From Acidimicrobiia bacterium (GTDB taxonomy: Bacteria > Actinomycetota > Acidimicrobiia > UBA2766): a DNA stretch of 64,000 nt. The notes under the pieces were generated by a model. The model was not told the origin of the DNA. It ran no database searches and saw only the letters and a list, made by a program, of their open reading frames with translations. Below are positions 52,637-62,114 of this stretch, in pieces (position 1 is the stretch's first letter; each line of letters opens with the position of its first letter). Position numbers and translations under genes: made by a program. The stretch spans positions 62,001 to 126,000 of the forward strand of contig JADZDR010000052.1 in the NCBI GenBank assembly GCA_020850945.1. Reading direction: 5' to 3'.

Positions 52637-52759
52637 CCACCATGTGGGCAGTCTCGGCCCTCACCGGTGAGGCCGATCCACACCCACACGCATGGTTCGG
52701 CGCAACTGGGCAGGAATGCCACGCGTTCGTGATAGGTGATGCTGCCCACATGTATGTGG
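52637..52759 (+). other. Candidate structured RNA element between nifU-like gene and meaB
   Basis: CATGTGGGCAG (52641-52651) pairs perfectly with CTGCCCACATG (52742-52752), extended by CCAC/GTGG across a 3-nt bulge; nested TCGGCCCTCACCGGTGAGGCCGA hairpin. Confidence 0.45.
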
Positions 52760-52803
52760 CGTCGTTAGAACGGGTGGGGGTAGGCCAGGTACTCTGGGCG
52801 GGC

Positions 52804-53751
52804 ATGACGCTCTCGTCGGATCCCTCGGAGCTCCTCGACGCCGCGCGGTCCGGCAGCCGGGCGGCCCTCGCCCGTCTCCTGTCGCTCGCCGAGAGCGACC
52901 GTGAAGCAGAGGTCGTGAAGGCGGTGCATCCCCTCAGCGGGCAGGCGCACGTCGTCGGCTTCACCGGCGCCCCCGGTGCCGGCAAGTCGACCCTCGTCGA
53001 TCGCGTGATCGCGCACCTGCGCACGCAGGGAACCGAGGTCGGTGTGCTCGCCGTCGATCCCTCGTCCCCCTTTTCGGGCGGCGCGATCCTCGGAGACCGC
53101 GTCCGCATGCAGGAACACGCCCTCGATCCCGGCGTGTTCATCCGCTCGATGGCCTCGCGGGGTGCCCTCGGGGGGCTCTCCCTCGCGGCGCCGAGCGCGA
53201 TCCGTGTCCTCGACGCTGCCGGTAAGCCGTACGTGCTCGTTGAGACGGTCGGTGTCGGGCAGGTCGAGGTCGAGATCGTCGAGACCGCGGACACAGTCGT
53301 CGTGGTGGTGAATCCCGGCTGGGGTGACGCGATCCAGGCGGCGAAGGCGGGTCTCATGGAGATCGCCGACGTGTTCGTCGTGAACAAGGCGGACAGGCCC
53401 GGCGCCGACGAGGCGGTCATGGACCTCGAATCGATGCTCGACATGGCGCCACCCACGGACTGGATCCCACCCGTGAGGCGCTGTGTCGCGTCGACGGGAG
53501 AAGGCGTGGAGGATGTCTGGGCGGCCGTCGAGATGCATCGGGACTGGCTTGCCGAGACGGGTCGGCGCGACGCGCGTCGCCGTGCGCACCTCGCCGACGA
53601 GATCCGCAAGATCGTCGTCGCGCGTATCGACACGGGCGTGCGCGGGCGCTGCCGCGGCGCCGAGTTCGATGCGCTTGTCGCGGCGGTGCTCGCCCGCGAG
53701 CTCGACCCGCATTCCGCCGCCGAACGCATCCTCACCGGTATCGAGTCCTGA
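52804..53751 (+). CDS. meaB: MeaB/ArgK-family GTPase, acyl-CoA mutase chaperone
   Basis: GFTGAPGAGKSTLVDRVI, AVDPSSPFSGGAILGDRVRM, VETVGVGQ, VNKADR. Confidence 0.93.
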   Translation: MTLSSDPSELLDAARSGSRAALARLLSLAESDREAEVVKAVHPLSGQAHVVGFTGAPGAGKSTLVDRVIAHLRTQGTEVGVLAVDPSSPFSGGAILGDRVRMQEHALDPGVFIRSMASRGALGGLSLAAPSAIRVLDAAGKPYVLVETVGVGQVEVEIVETADTVVVVVNPGWGDAIQAAKAGLMEIADVFVVNKADRPGADEAVMDLESMLDMAPPTDWIPPVRRCVASTGEGVEDVWAAVEMHRDWLAETGRRDARRRAHLADEIRKIVVARIDTGVRGRCRGAEFDALVAAVLARELDPHSAAERILTGIES

Positions 53752-53778
53752 GCCGGAAGCGAAAGGGAGACCCACACC

Positions 53779-54552
53779 TTGGAACACATCGAGCTCCACT
53801 CCGAAGACGGGGGCATCCAGGTCATTCGCCTCGCCCGCCCCCCTGTCAACGCGCTCTGTGCGGCCCTCCTCGGCGAGGTCCGTGATGCCCTGGCTGCGAT
53901 GCCGGACACCGTGAAGGCGGTCGTCGTCTGGGGAGGTGACTCCGTCTTCGCGGCCGGAGCCGACGTCGAGGAGTTCGTGCCGGTCTCCCCCGAGGGTGCC
54001 CGGTCCGTCACCGCCGCGTTCCGAGACGCCCTCGACACCCTGGCAGCCTTTCCCCGCCCCACGGTGGCGGCCGTGACGGGCTATGCCCTGGGTGGTGGCC
54101 TCGAGCTCGCCCTCGCGTGCGATTTCCGGGTGGCCGGCGACAACGCCCGCCTCGGCTTCCCCGAGATCCAGCTCGGGATCATCCCCGGCGGGGGCGGCAC
54201 GCAGCGGGCGGCCCGGCTCATCGGCCCGGCCCGCACCAAGGACCTCGTCTACTCCGGTCGTCACATCCGGGCGGCGGAAGCAGCGGAGATCGGCCTCGTC
54301 GACCGGGTGGTGTCACCGGACGAGGTCTACGAGTCCGCCCTCGCCTGGGCGGGCAAGCTCGCCGCCGGTGCCGTCGTGGCGATGGGTCTCGCCAAGGATG
54401 CCATCGACACGGGTCTCGGCCTGCCCCTGGCCGAGGGCCTCGACCTCGAGGCAGAGAGGTTCGCGGCGACGTTCGCGACGCGTGACGCCCGCCACGGCAT
54501 CGACTCGTTCCTCGAGAGCGGGCCGGGCAAGGCGGAGTTCCAGGGGAACTGA
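53779..54552 (+). CDS. Enoyl-CoA hydratase/isomerase
   Basis: GYALGGGLELALACDFR, GFPEIQLGIIPGGGGTQR, both catalytic Glu positions present. Confidence 0.9.
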   Translation: MEHIELHSEDGGIQVIRLARPPVNALCAALLGEVRDALAAMPDTVKAVVVWGGDSVFAAGADVEEFVPVSPEGARSVTAAFRDALDTLAAFPRPTVAAVTGYALGGGLELALACDFRVAGDNARLGFPEIQLGIIPGGGGTQRAARLIGPARTKDLVYSGRHIRAAEAAEIGLVDRVVSPDEVYESALAWAGKLAAGAVVAMGLAKDAIDTGLGLPLAEGLDLEAERFAATFATRDARHGIDSFLESGPGKAEFQGN

Positions 54553-54565
54553 GACAGGGGACAGG

Positions 54566-55549
54566 ATGAACACCGGGAAGGGGACGCGCATGCCGGGAGA
54601 AGGCGGATCGATGGAGGCGGCAACGGACGAGGACGGCCGGTTCGATCCCACGCGCCTCGATCCGAAGGTGGCGAACATCCTCTACCACGACCGGGCCGCC
54701 GAGGACTACGACGACAAGTGGTCGATCCAGTACGACGAACGCACGCTCGCCTACGCCGAGGGGCGTGTCTTCAAGGTCGTGCCGGAACGCCGCACGTGGC
54801 CGCGGGCGCTGGAAGTCGGCGCGGGCACGGGGTTCTTCCTCCTGCACCTGTGGAAAGGCGGCTGGGTCGAGGCGGGCGCGGCCACCGACATCTCGCCGCG
54901 CATCCTCGAGCGCTGCGCGGCCAACGCCGCCGGCCTCGGCTGGGAGATCGAGACGCAGGTCGCCGATGCCGAGAAGCTCCCGTACGAGGACGACGCCTTC
55001 GATCTCGTCCTCGGCCACGCGTTCCTGCACCACATCCCCGACCCGGGTGCGTGCCTGCGTGAGATGGTGCGTGTGTGTCGTCCGGGTGGAACGGTCCTCA
55101 TCGCCGGGGAACCCACGCAGCGCGGACATCAGATAGCCGAGGTGGCCAAGAAGCTGACCTCACGCGGGATCGACCTCCTGCGTCTCACCCCCTTCGGGCG
55201 TGGCTGGAAGAGACGTGAGCGGACCGCTGAGGACAAGCGGACGGATGCCCTGGAAGGGGTCGTCGACATCTGGGAGTTCGATCCCGAGCGTGTCGCGGGC
55301 ATGGCGGAGGGGGCGGGCCTCGTCGACGTCCGCTACGAGACGGAGGAGCTCGTCTCGTCGATCTTCGGCTGGTTCGCCAAGACGGTCGAGGGGAACGCGC
55401 CGGCCGGGCTCCTCGATGCCCGCTGGGCCTGGTTCGCCTACAGGAACTACCTGCGCCTCGCCTGGTTGGACGAGAACGTCCTCTATCCGGTCCTGCCGAA
55501 GCGCTGGTTCTACAACATCGTCATCGCGGGCGAGAAGCCCGTCGTGTGA
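54566..55549 (+). CDS. Class I SAM-dependent methyltransferase (Methyltransf_11-like)
   Basis: ALEVGAGTGFFLLHL, HAFLHHIPDPGACLREMVRVCRPGG. Confidence 0.85.
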   Translation: MNTGKGTRMPGEGGSMEAATDEDGRFDPTRLDPKVANILYHDRAAEDYDDKWSIQYDERTLAYAEGRVFKVVPERRTWPRALEVGAGTGFFLLHLWKGGWVEAGAATDISPRILERCAANAAGLGWEIETQVADAEKLPYEDDAFDLVLGHAFLHHIPDPGACLREMVRVCRPGGTVLIAGEPTQRGHQIAEVAKKLTSRGIDLLRLTPFGRGWKRRERTAEDKRTDALEGVVDIWEFDPERVAGMAEGAGLVDVRYETEELVSSIFGWFAKTVEGNAPAGLLDARWAWFAYRNYLRLAWLDENVLYPVLPKRWFYNIVIAGEKPVV

Positions 55550-56250
55550 TGGCGATGCGGAGCCCGGGCATGGCGCACCTGGGGACGAAACGGGTCCGGG
55601 ACCGCGTTGCGGCAGCGTGCGATTCGGCAGGCCGCAACGCCCGCTGGATCGTCGAGAAACGGGCCTACACCCTGAACCACGCCATCCTGGCTGCGAGATA
55701 CGCCATGCTGCGTCTCGAGCAGCCCTGGATAGAGACGGACGGTGTCACCTTCATGGGCCGGGGGGTGGATCTCTCGGCCCGACGCGGTATGGGTCACATC
55801 TCGATCGGCCGTTTCGTCTGGATCGGGAACAACTGTGCGTTGCGCTGCCACGAGGGTCACCTCCGAGTCGGAGACAAGACCGTCTTCGGTTCCAACAACG
55901 TGGTCAACTGCTATCTGGACATCGAGATCGGCCGCGAGTGCATCTTCGCGGACTGGATCTACGTATGCGACTTCGACCACCGCTTCGCCGACCCACATCT
56001 TCCGATCCGTTCGCAGGGCATCGACGTGGCGCCGGTGCGCATCGGGAACGGCGTCTGGCTGGGCGAGAAGACCACCGTACTCAAGGGCGTGACCATCGGT
56101 GACGGTGCCGTCATCGCCTCACACGCCATGGTCAACAGGGACGTGCCACCGGGGGCGATCGTCGGTGGCGTGCCTGCACGTGTCCTCAAGTTCCGGCCTG
56201 GTTGGGAGGGCGGTCCGCCGGAGCAGAGGCCCGGTTCCAGAGGCTGGTGA
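55546..56250 (+). CDS. Left-handed beta-helix acyltransferase
   Basis: Hexapeptide repeats; VRIGNGVWLGEKTTVLKGVTIGDGAVIASHAMVNRDVPPGAIVGGVPARV. Confidence 0.88.
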   Translation: MMAMRSPGMAHLGTKRVRDRVAAACDSAGRNARWIVEKRAYTLNHAILAARYAMLRLEQPWIETDGVTFMGRGVDLSARRGMGHISIGRFVWIGNNCALRCHEGHLRVGDKTVFGSNNVVNCYLDIEIGRECIFADWIYVCDFDHRFADPHLPIRSQGIDVAPVRIGNGVWLGEKTTVLKGVTIGDGAVIASHAMVNRDVPPGAIVGGVPARVLKFRPGWEGGPPEQRPGSRGW

Positions 56251-56276
56251 GGCGTGACAGCCCAGCCGCGATGCGG

Positions 56277-57596
56277 TCAGTCCTGGCCACTCGTCGCGAT
56301 CGCGGTGTCGCCGTCGGACTCGTCGTCGCGGTCGACCACCGACCGGTATGTGACGCTTGCATCCCACACGAGGCGCAGGGGGGGTCTGTCTTCGATCTCA
56401 CCGGTCTCGCGCAGGTGCTTCTCCTCACGGATCGCCTTGGCGTAGATCTCAGCCGTGCGCCGCGCGATCATCCGCCAACTGCGTGAAGCCGAGGCCCGTC
56501 GTCCGCCGGCCACGAGTTGATCGGCGAGGGCAGTGTCATCGAGGACGCGGAGTATCTCACCGGCGAGCTCGGCGGAGTTCTCCGATTCGATGCGGAGACC
56601 GTTCGTGCCGTGGTCCACGAGCTCACGCAGGCCCCCTGTGTCACCCACGATCACCGGCACGTGGGCCGCCATGGCCTCGAGGGCGACGATCCCGAAGGGT
56701 TCGTAGATGCTCGGCACGACGACGACGGAAGCCTGGCGGTAGAGGGCGGGCATGCGGGTCGAGTCCATGAAGCCCACGAACTCGAAGTGATCGGCCAGCC
56801 CCGTCTCGTCGACGAGGTCGCGCAGGCCGGTCCCGTACGTTCCGTCACCCGCCACGACGAAGCGCACGTGCGGCGACGACGCGAGGATCGCGGGTGCGGC
56901 CTCGATGAGCGTCTGTACGCCCTTCTCGTACTCGAGGCGGCCTGCGAACAGGACGATTGGTCGGTCCGGATCCTTGGGCATGAGAGTCTCGGCCCCGGTG
57001 TCGCCGGGCGCCGGTTCGGGCATGCGCAGCGCGACCCCGTTCGGGACGACGTCGAGCTTCGCGGGTGGGAGCTCGAAGATGTGCTGCACCTGGTCCCGCA
57101 TGTAGTTGGAGCAGGTGATGACCCGCCTCGCTACGTACGTGAGCCACCACTCGACCTGGTGGATGAGCCTGTTCATGGGTTCGGGCAACCAGCCCTGGTG
57201 ACGCCCGTATTCGGTCGCGTGCACGGTCGCCACGACCGGGATCGAGTAGAGACGCTGGAGGTCCGCCGCCGCGTACGCGACGAGCCAGTCGTGCGCGTGG
57301 ATCACGTCGAACTGCCGGTTGTTGAGCAGTTGCACACCCGCCACGACGAGGCCGAGGTTGAACGCCAGGACCCAGGAGATGAGGTCCTCCTCGGGGACCA
57401 CGGGCGGGTACTCGGCGACGCGGTGCACGTGGATGCGTCCCTGCATCTCTTCCTGTGGTCGGTCGGCCGCTCCGCGTGTCAGGATATGGACCTCGTGGCC
57501 TTCGTCGACCAGCGCCTCGGTGAGACGGTCGACGTGCCGGCCGAGACCGCCCACGATCGTCGGCGGGAACTCCCATGAGATGACCAGCACGCGCAT
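56277..57596 (-). CDS. GT4 family glycosyltransferase (starch/glycogen synthase-like N-terminus)
   Basis: MRVLVISWEFPPTIVGGLGRHVDRL, VPSIYEPFGIVALEAMA. Confidence 0.9.
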   Translation of the reverse strand: MRVLVISWEFPPTIVGGLGRHVDRLTEALVDEGHEVHILTRGAADRPQEEMQGRIHVHRVAEYPPVVPEEDLISWVLAFNLGLVVAGVQLLNNRQFDVIHAHDWLVAYAAADLQRLYSIPVVATVHATEYGRHQGWLPEPMNRLIHQVEWWLTYVARRVITCSNYMRDQVQHIFELPPAKLDVVPNGVALRMPEPAPGDTGAETLMPKDPDRPIVLFAGRLEYEKGVQTLIEAAPAILASSPHVRFVVAGDGTYGTGLRDLVDETGLADHFEFVGFMDSTRMPALYRQASVVVVPSIYEPFGIVALEAMAAHVPVIVGDTGGLRELVDHGTNGLRIESENSAELAGEILRVLDDTALADQLVAGGRRASASRSWRMIARRTAEIYAKAIREEKHLRETGEIEDRPPLRLVWDASVTYRSVVDRDDESDGDTAIATSGQD

Positions 57597-57643
57597 CCGC
57601 AGGAGCCTACCCATGCGCCCCACACGGTGCCAGAGAGGCGTGT

Positions 57644-58684
57644 TCAGAGGGCTGCCCGCAGATCCGCGGCGGCCTCTTCGGGGGCGAGTGTGACGATCTG
57701 GACGTCGCTGCCCAGCTCGTAGCCGGCGACGACCTGCGTGCGGGGCAGGACGCGCACGTGCCACCAAGTGTCGGCGGCGCCGCTGTGGGGGACGTCCCGG
57801 AAGACGACGTTGAGAGGCGGGTCATCGGCGGCGGTGCGTACGCGGGCGGCGATCCGGCCGAGCAGGGAGGCGAGGTCACGGGTATGGGGGCTGTCGGCGA
57901 AGGCACGTGTCGGGGAGTCTGCGCCCGCCGGTGCGATCCAGACCTCGTAGCGAACCCGTGACCAGAACGGCGACCATGCGACGAGGTCCCCTTCGGTGTC
58001 GACGTGGCGGGGGCCGCCGCGTTCCGCCGCGACCGCGGCCCCGAGCAGAGTGCTGCCGTGGGATCGCGCCCACTGCTGCTCGCGCGCGACTGCGGCCGTG
58101 ACACTCGGAGGCACGTAGTCGCTCGCGAAGAGCTGGGCATGCGGGTGGGCGAGAGACGCCCCCGCCTCGCGCCCCTCGTTCACGGCGAGGACCGTGTACT
58201 CCCAGCCTTCGCGCCTGTGGGCGGCGAGGCGGCGCTGCCACATGTGGATCGCACGCTCGAGTCGTGCCGGGTCGAGGCGGGAGAGGCGCCCCGCATGGTC
58301 GGGGGAGTGGATCGCAACCTCGTGCCTGCCCCGCGACGGGCGGGCGCTGAAGAGATCACCCGTCTCCTCCACGGCCGTGTCCGAGTCTGGGAGCAGGGCG
58401 GGGTAGAGGTTGGGGACGACACGCACCTCCCAGCCGGGGGTGTCCGGCTCCGTCCCGTCCGGTCGCAACGCGTCCACTTCCGGAGGAGTCCGGTCCTCGT
58501 TTCCCGTGCAGAACGGGCATTCCGGATCGTGGTGGACCTCGGCGTCGTCGTGGGCGGATGGAGGGGCGTGACGCCGTGAGTCGTGGGGACGTCTCGACCT
58601 GCCCTCGGCCACGATCGCCGGGTCTCCGAAGGGATTCGTGCGCAGCATGGGCCGGTAGTCGAGGGGGCGGGTCTCGTCACTCAT
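57644..58684 (-). CDS. galT: Galactose-1-phosphate uridylyltransferase-like
   Basis: CPFCTGNEDRTPPE, SLAHPHAQLFA. Confidence 0.88.
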   Translation of the reverse strand: MSDETRPLDYRPMLRTNPFGDPAIVAEGRSRRPHDSRRHAPPSAHDDAEVHHDPECPFCTGNEDRTPPEVDALRPDGTEPDTPGWEVRVVPNLYPALLPDSDTAVEETGDLFSARPSRGRHEVAIHSPDHAGRLSRLDPARLERAIHMWQRRLAAHRREGWEYTVLAVNEGREAGASLAHPHAQLFASDYVPPSVTAAVAREQQWARSHGSTLLGAAVAAERGGPRHVDTEGDLVAWSPFWSRVRYEVWIAPAGADSPTRAFADSPHTRDLASLLGRIAARVRTAADDPPLNVVFRDVPHSGAADTWWHVRVLPRTQVVAGYELGSDVQIVTLAPEEAAADLRAAL

Positions 58685-60263
58685 ATGCGGCCCGAAGCGT
58701 ATCGAGTGTGAGATCGGCGTCGATCCCGTGCTCGTGCTCGATGCGGGCGAGCCACGCCTGGAACGTGGGGTCCTCTCCGTCGAACGAGCCGTCGCGCAGC
58801 GTCTCGAGGGCTTCGAGGCAGCCACGGGCGGCATCGGTGTGGGCGTCGAAGCGCTCGTGTGCGTACTCGACGGTCTTGTCGTGGCCGATCATGAACGGCC
58901 AGTCGCTGCTCTGCATGAGGAACAGCTCGCGTGCCGCTTGCACGAGGAGGCGCGCCTCGAGGCGGGGCTGCGGTCCGTCGGGTTCACCGAGCGCCTTGCG
59001 CAGGCGGCGTGCCACGGCATCGAGCGTCTCCCACATGCCGGCCGTCTCGTCGTTGTCCCACACCGAGAAGTCCTTGCGCAGACCCCAACTGCCGGGAGGG
59101 GGCCGGAGTGGCCCGGCCGTGCCGGTCTCGGCCAGGTACGAGGCGAGCGTGGTCGGGCGGATGGTGTCGTCGGAGTCGAGGCGGTCGAGGAGCAACTCGA
59201 GCCAGCGCGGCCCCTCCACCCACCAGTGGCCGAAGAGCTCCGTGTCGTAGCAGGCGACGACGACCTCGTGCGGTTCTGAGACCGACCCGCGCAGCACGCC
59301 ACGGAAGTCCTCGACGTGGCTCGCGAGCACGGGCGCGACGAGGTCGGGGTCGTACCAGTCCTTCTCCGCCTGGGGCACGGCCTTGTCCGTCACGCGCCAC
59401 AGCTTGAGGCCGGTCTCCCATTCCCAGCGGTGGTACTCACGGTAGGCGCCGTGACCCGGATAGCCGCCCGTGGGCGACCACACGCGGTAGGAGACCTCGA
59501 GGTCCCGGCCCACGGCTGCGACCTCGGTCTCGCCCAGGGTCCAGGCCCGGCGCAGGGCCGCGAAGCCTCCTGCCTGCAGGAGGGTGGGGCCGTCGAGCAC
59601 GACGTGTGTCACGCCGCAGCGGGCGAGCTCTTCCTCGAGGCCGGGGCTGTAGGCACATTCGGGAAGCCAGATGCCTTGTGGTCGAGTGCCGAGGGTGGCC
59701 TCGTGCACGTCGAGGCCGAGGCGGAGCTGCGCGCGGATGGTCTCGGTGTCGAGGAGTGGGAGGTAGGGGTGGGTGAGGGGACCGCCGAGGATCTCGATCA
59801 CGCCGTCGGCGGCGAGCCGGGCGAACGCCGGCACGATCTCTCCACCGCGTTCGTCGAGGAAGTCGAGGACATGCCGGTAGTGGCGCCACCAGAAGCCCGC
59901 CGCGTCCCGCCTCTCTTCAGTGTCGGGCCACTCGGCGGCATTCGCGGCGAGCATCTCGCAGCGGAGGAGCGCGAAGCCGAGCCATTCGCGGAAGCGGCCG
60001 ATGAGGTCGGGGTCACGTAGCTGTTCGAGGATCGGTGGGGTGATGCCGAGCGTGAGGATGTCCGTGTCGCCGCGGGCGTGGCGGTGTTCGAGGACCTCGA
60101 GCACGGGGATGTATGCCTCACCCCAGGCCTGGAAGAGCCACTCCTCACCGACGGGCCATCTCCCGGCACACTTGAGCCAGGGGAGGTGCGTGTGGAGGAC
60201 GAGGACGAACCGGCCGGCAGGCTCTACGCGGACAGGTCGGGTGGAGCCGGTCACGTGCGGCAT
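58677..60263 (-). CDS. GH57 1,4-alpha-glucan branching enzyme-like
   Basis: LVLHTHLPW, GIWLPECAYSPGLE, CYDTELFGHWWVEGPRWL. Confidence 0.9.
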   Translation of the reverse strand: MPHVTGSTRPVRVEPAGRFVLVLHTHLPWLKCAGRWPVGEEWLFQAWGEAYIPVLEVLEHRHARGDTDILTLGITPPILEQLRDPDLIGRFREWLGFALLRCEMLAANAAEWPDTEERRDAAGFWWRHYRHVLDFLDERGGEIVPAFARLAADGVIEILGGPLTHPYLPLLDTETIRAQLRLGLDVHEATLGTRPQGIWLPECAYSPGLEEELARCGVTHVVLDGPTLLQAGGFAALRRAWTLGETEVAAVGRDLEVSYRVWSPTGGYPGHGAYREYHRWEWETGLKLWRVTDKAVPQAEKDWYDPDLVAPVLASHVEDFRGVLRGSVSEPHEVVVACYDTELFGHWWVEGPRWLELLLDRLDSDDTIRPTTLASYLAETGTAGPLRPPPGSWGLRKDFSVWDNDETAGMWETLDAVARRLRKALGEPDGPQPRLEARLLVQAARELFLMQSSDWPFMIGHDKTVEYAHERFDAHTDAARGCLEALETLRDGSFDGEDPTFQAWLARIEHEHGIDADLTLDTLRAAYE

Positions 60264-60997
60264 GTCGCTATGAGGTCGAGGCAGGCCGGATCGGCGTCTC
60301 GGATCGTGAAGTCGGCGGGGGTCACCCGTGCGACCTGCTCGCGTGCCCAGGCGGGTGGTTCCGTGGCAGTGAGCGCGGCGTCGACGAGCGCGTCGGCGAG
60401 GCCCGGATGCGAGTCGTGTACGCCTTCGAGACGGACCGACGCGAACCACTCCGCGAGGAGACCGGCGAGCTCGTCGGCACTGAACTCGACGATGTGGAAG
60501 GGGTTCGTGGGCCGGCCCGGGGGTGTGAACGTGAGCCGGTTGGGTGTGCCGATGACGGCGACGCCACCGGGGCGGATGAGGCGGCGGCACTCGGCCACGT
60601 ACGCGGCCGGGTCGGGCATGTGCTCGATCACCTGCAGGCTCACGACCGCTGCGCACGATGCCTCCCGGAGCGGGACGGCGGCCCCGTCCGCGCACACGAA
60701 CGCGGGCTCCGGGTAGCACATTCCGGCATGTGTGACCGCGTCCGGGAAGGAATCGAGACCGGTCACGAACGCGGGTGAGAGGCGGTTGGCGAGGATGGCG
60801 GTGCCGTAGCCCTCACCCGAGCCCGAGTCGAGGATCGGTCCCGCATCTCGCGTGCCAGGTTCGCGGCCGGGGGCGAGGAGTGCAGCCGCGTGCTCGTAGG
60901 CGGCGACGTGACGTGCGAACCAGTAGTTCTCCGCGGGGATTCCGGGCAGTGTGCGTTCACCGGTGAGGACGAGGGGATGCTCGCGGCCAGATGACAC
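60251..60997 (-). CDS. Class I SAM-dependent methyltransferase
   Basis: ILDSGSGEGYGTAIL, VVSLQVIEHMPDPAAYVAECRRLIRPGG; GTG start 60997. Confidence 0.85.
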   Translation of the reverse strand: MSSGREHPLVLTGERTLPGIPAENYWFARHVAAYEHAAALLAPGREPGTRDAGPILDSGSGEGYGTAILANRLSPAFVTGLDSFPDAVTHAGMCYPEPAFVCADGAAVPLREASCAAVVSLQVIEHMPDPAAYVAECRRLIRPGGVAVIGTPNRLTFTPPGRPTNPFHIVEFSADELAGLLAEWFASVRLEGVHDSHPGLADALVDAALTATEPPAWAREQVARVTPADFTIRDADPACLDLIATCRT

Positions 60998-61205
60998 TCG
61001 ACAGCTCTGCTTCGGGGACGGGCGGATCAGGCTACAGACGAAGCGGATACGCCGAGAAATGTGGCCGGGGCTGCAGGTATGGCGCGGACAGTGGCGAACC
61101 AACTACGCAAGGTGTGCTTGGGGAATTGCCACACCGAGGCTCGAAGCCTAACGGCTGGAGCGGCTTGTTGAACGGGGCCGAGGTCCCGTCCCCACCCACG
61201 GCAGA

Positions 61206-61227
61206 TCCCGGTGCTTCGGCACCGGGA
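61206..61227 (+). other. Perfect UUCG-tetraloop hairpin
   Basis: TCCCGGTGC-TTCG-GCACCGGGA, 9 bp, closing C-G pair. Confidence 0.8.
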
Positions 61228-61249
61228 CCCGCTGTGTCTGCGCGGTAGG

Positions 61250-62071
61250 GTGGCCGCCGTCTCTCTCGACCCCTGCGGCGGAGGAAGCGTGGTCGGCTCT
61301 CACACAGACAGTCATGCCGGTGCGGATGCCGCGCCCTTCGGCCTCGATGCCCTCCTGCCCTGCCCTGCACCCCGCCTCACGTGGACATGCGCCGCCCCCG
61401 TCTTCGAGTACGCGATTCGCAGTGCCCTCTGCGGCGGGCTCGAGGTCACGGCGTGGCCGCAGATGGGGACCGAGTGGGCATTTCTCGTGGCCCCCCCGGA
61501 CGGAGCCGGCCGCGGATCCTTCCACGCGGGCCGTCTCGCGTCGGCGGCGGCCGGTGCGGACCGCTGGATCGTACGCCGGCGCGCGCGTCGCATCCTCGGC
61601 ACCGCCACCGAGTGGAGTGCGGGTGACCACGACGTGCTCGAAGCCCTCCGCCGCGGGCGCGTGCAGACAGATCTCGCCGCCCGGCTCACCGACGATCTCC
61701 TCCTCACGAGCGCCCGCCTGCGTGACGTGGCGTTCCGCGTGTGGTCGCACCATGCGCATGTCGCGGCTGCGGAGTGGGCGATGCACGAACCGGTTTCACC
61801 CGAGGCACTCGCGGTACGGCTCACCGCCTGTGGGCCGCTTCCCCTCTGGGGAGGTGCGCGGGGTGAGGCCGAGTCAGCCCGATCCGCGGGCCGGGCCGCG
61901 GTGTTCGGCGACATGCTGCGCACCGCGTTCGCCGAGATCCGCATCCTCCTCGACGAGATCGGCCGCCGCGGCGCCGAGGGAGGCATCCTGGCCGTCGCCG
62001 CCGCGATCGCGGACCACGACTGGAACGCGATTCCCGCCCTGGTCAGCGGGCTCGCCGACCGGCCCCTGTGA
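61250..62071 (+). CDS. Hypothetical protein, function unknown
   Basis: Long ORF between divergent methyltransferase and SCO1; start uncertain (61211, 61250 or about 61290). Confidence 0.5.
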   Translation: MAAVSLDPCGGGSVVGSHTDSHAGADAAPFGLDALLPCPAPRLTWTCAAPVFEYAIRSALCGGLEVTAWPQMGTEWAFLVAPPDGAGRGSFHAGRLASAAAGADRWIVRRRARRILGTATEWSAGDHDVLEALRRGRVQTDLAARLTDDLLLTSARLRDVAFRVWSHHAHVAAAEWAMHEPVSPEALAVRLTACGPLPLWGGARGEAESARSAGRAAVFGDMLRTAFAEIRILLDEIGRRGAEGGILAVAAAIADHDWNAIPALVSGLADRPL

Positions 62072-62114
62072 GCGACCGGCGTTTCTCGCGGGTCTCCCGT
62101 TAGCCTTGGTCCCG

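Noticed and set aside
52637-52759. Cobalamin riboswitch
   Set aside because: Tempting because meaB is B12-related, but I could not find the conserved B12 box or GCCACTG core; kept only as an unassigned structured element
61100-61200. tRNA or tmRNA gene suggested by AGGCTCGAAGCCT
   Set aside because: No acceptable T-arm (GTTCRANYC), D-arm or acceptor stem on either strand
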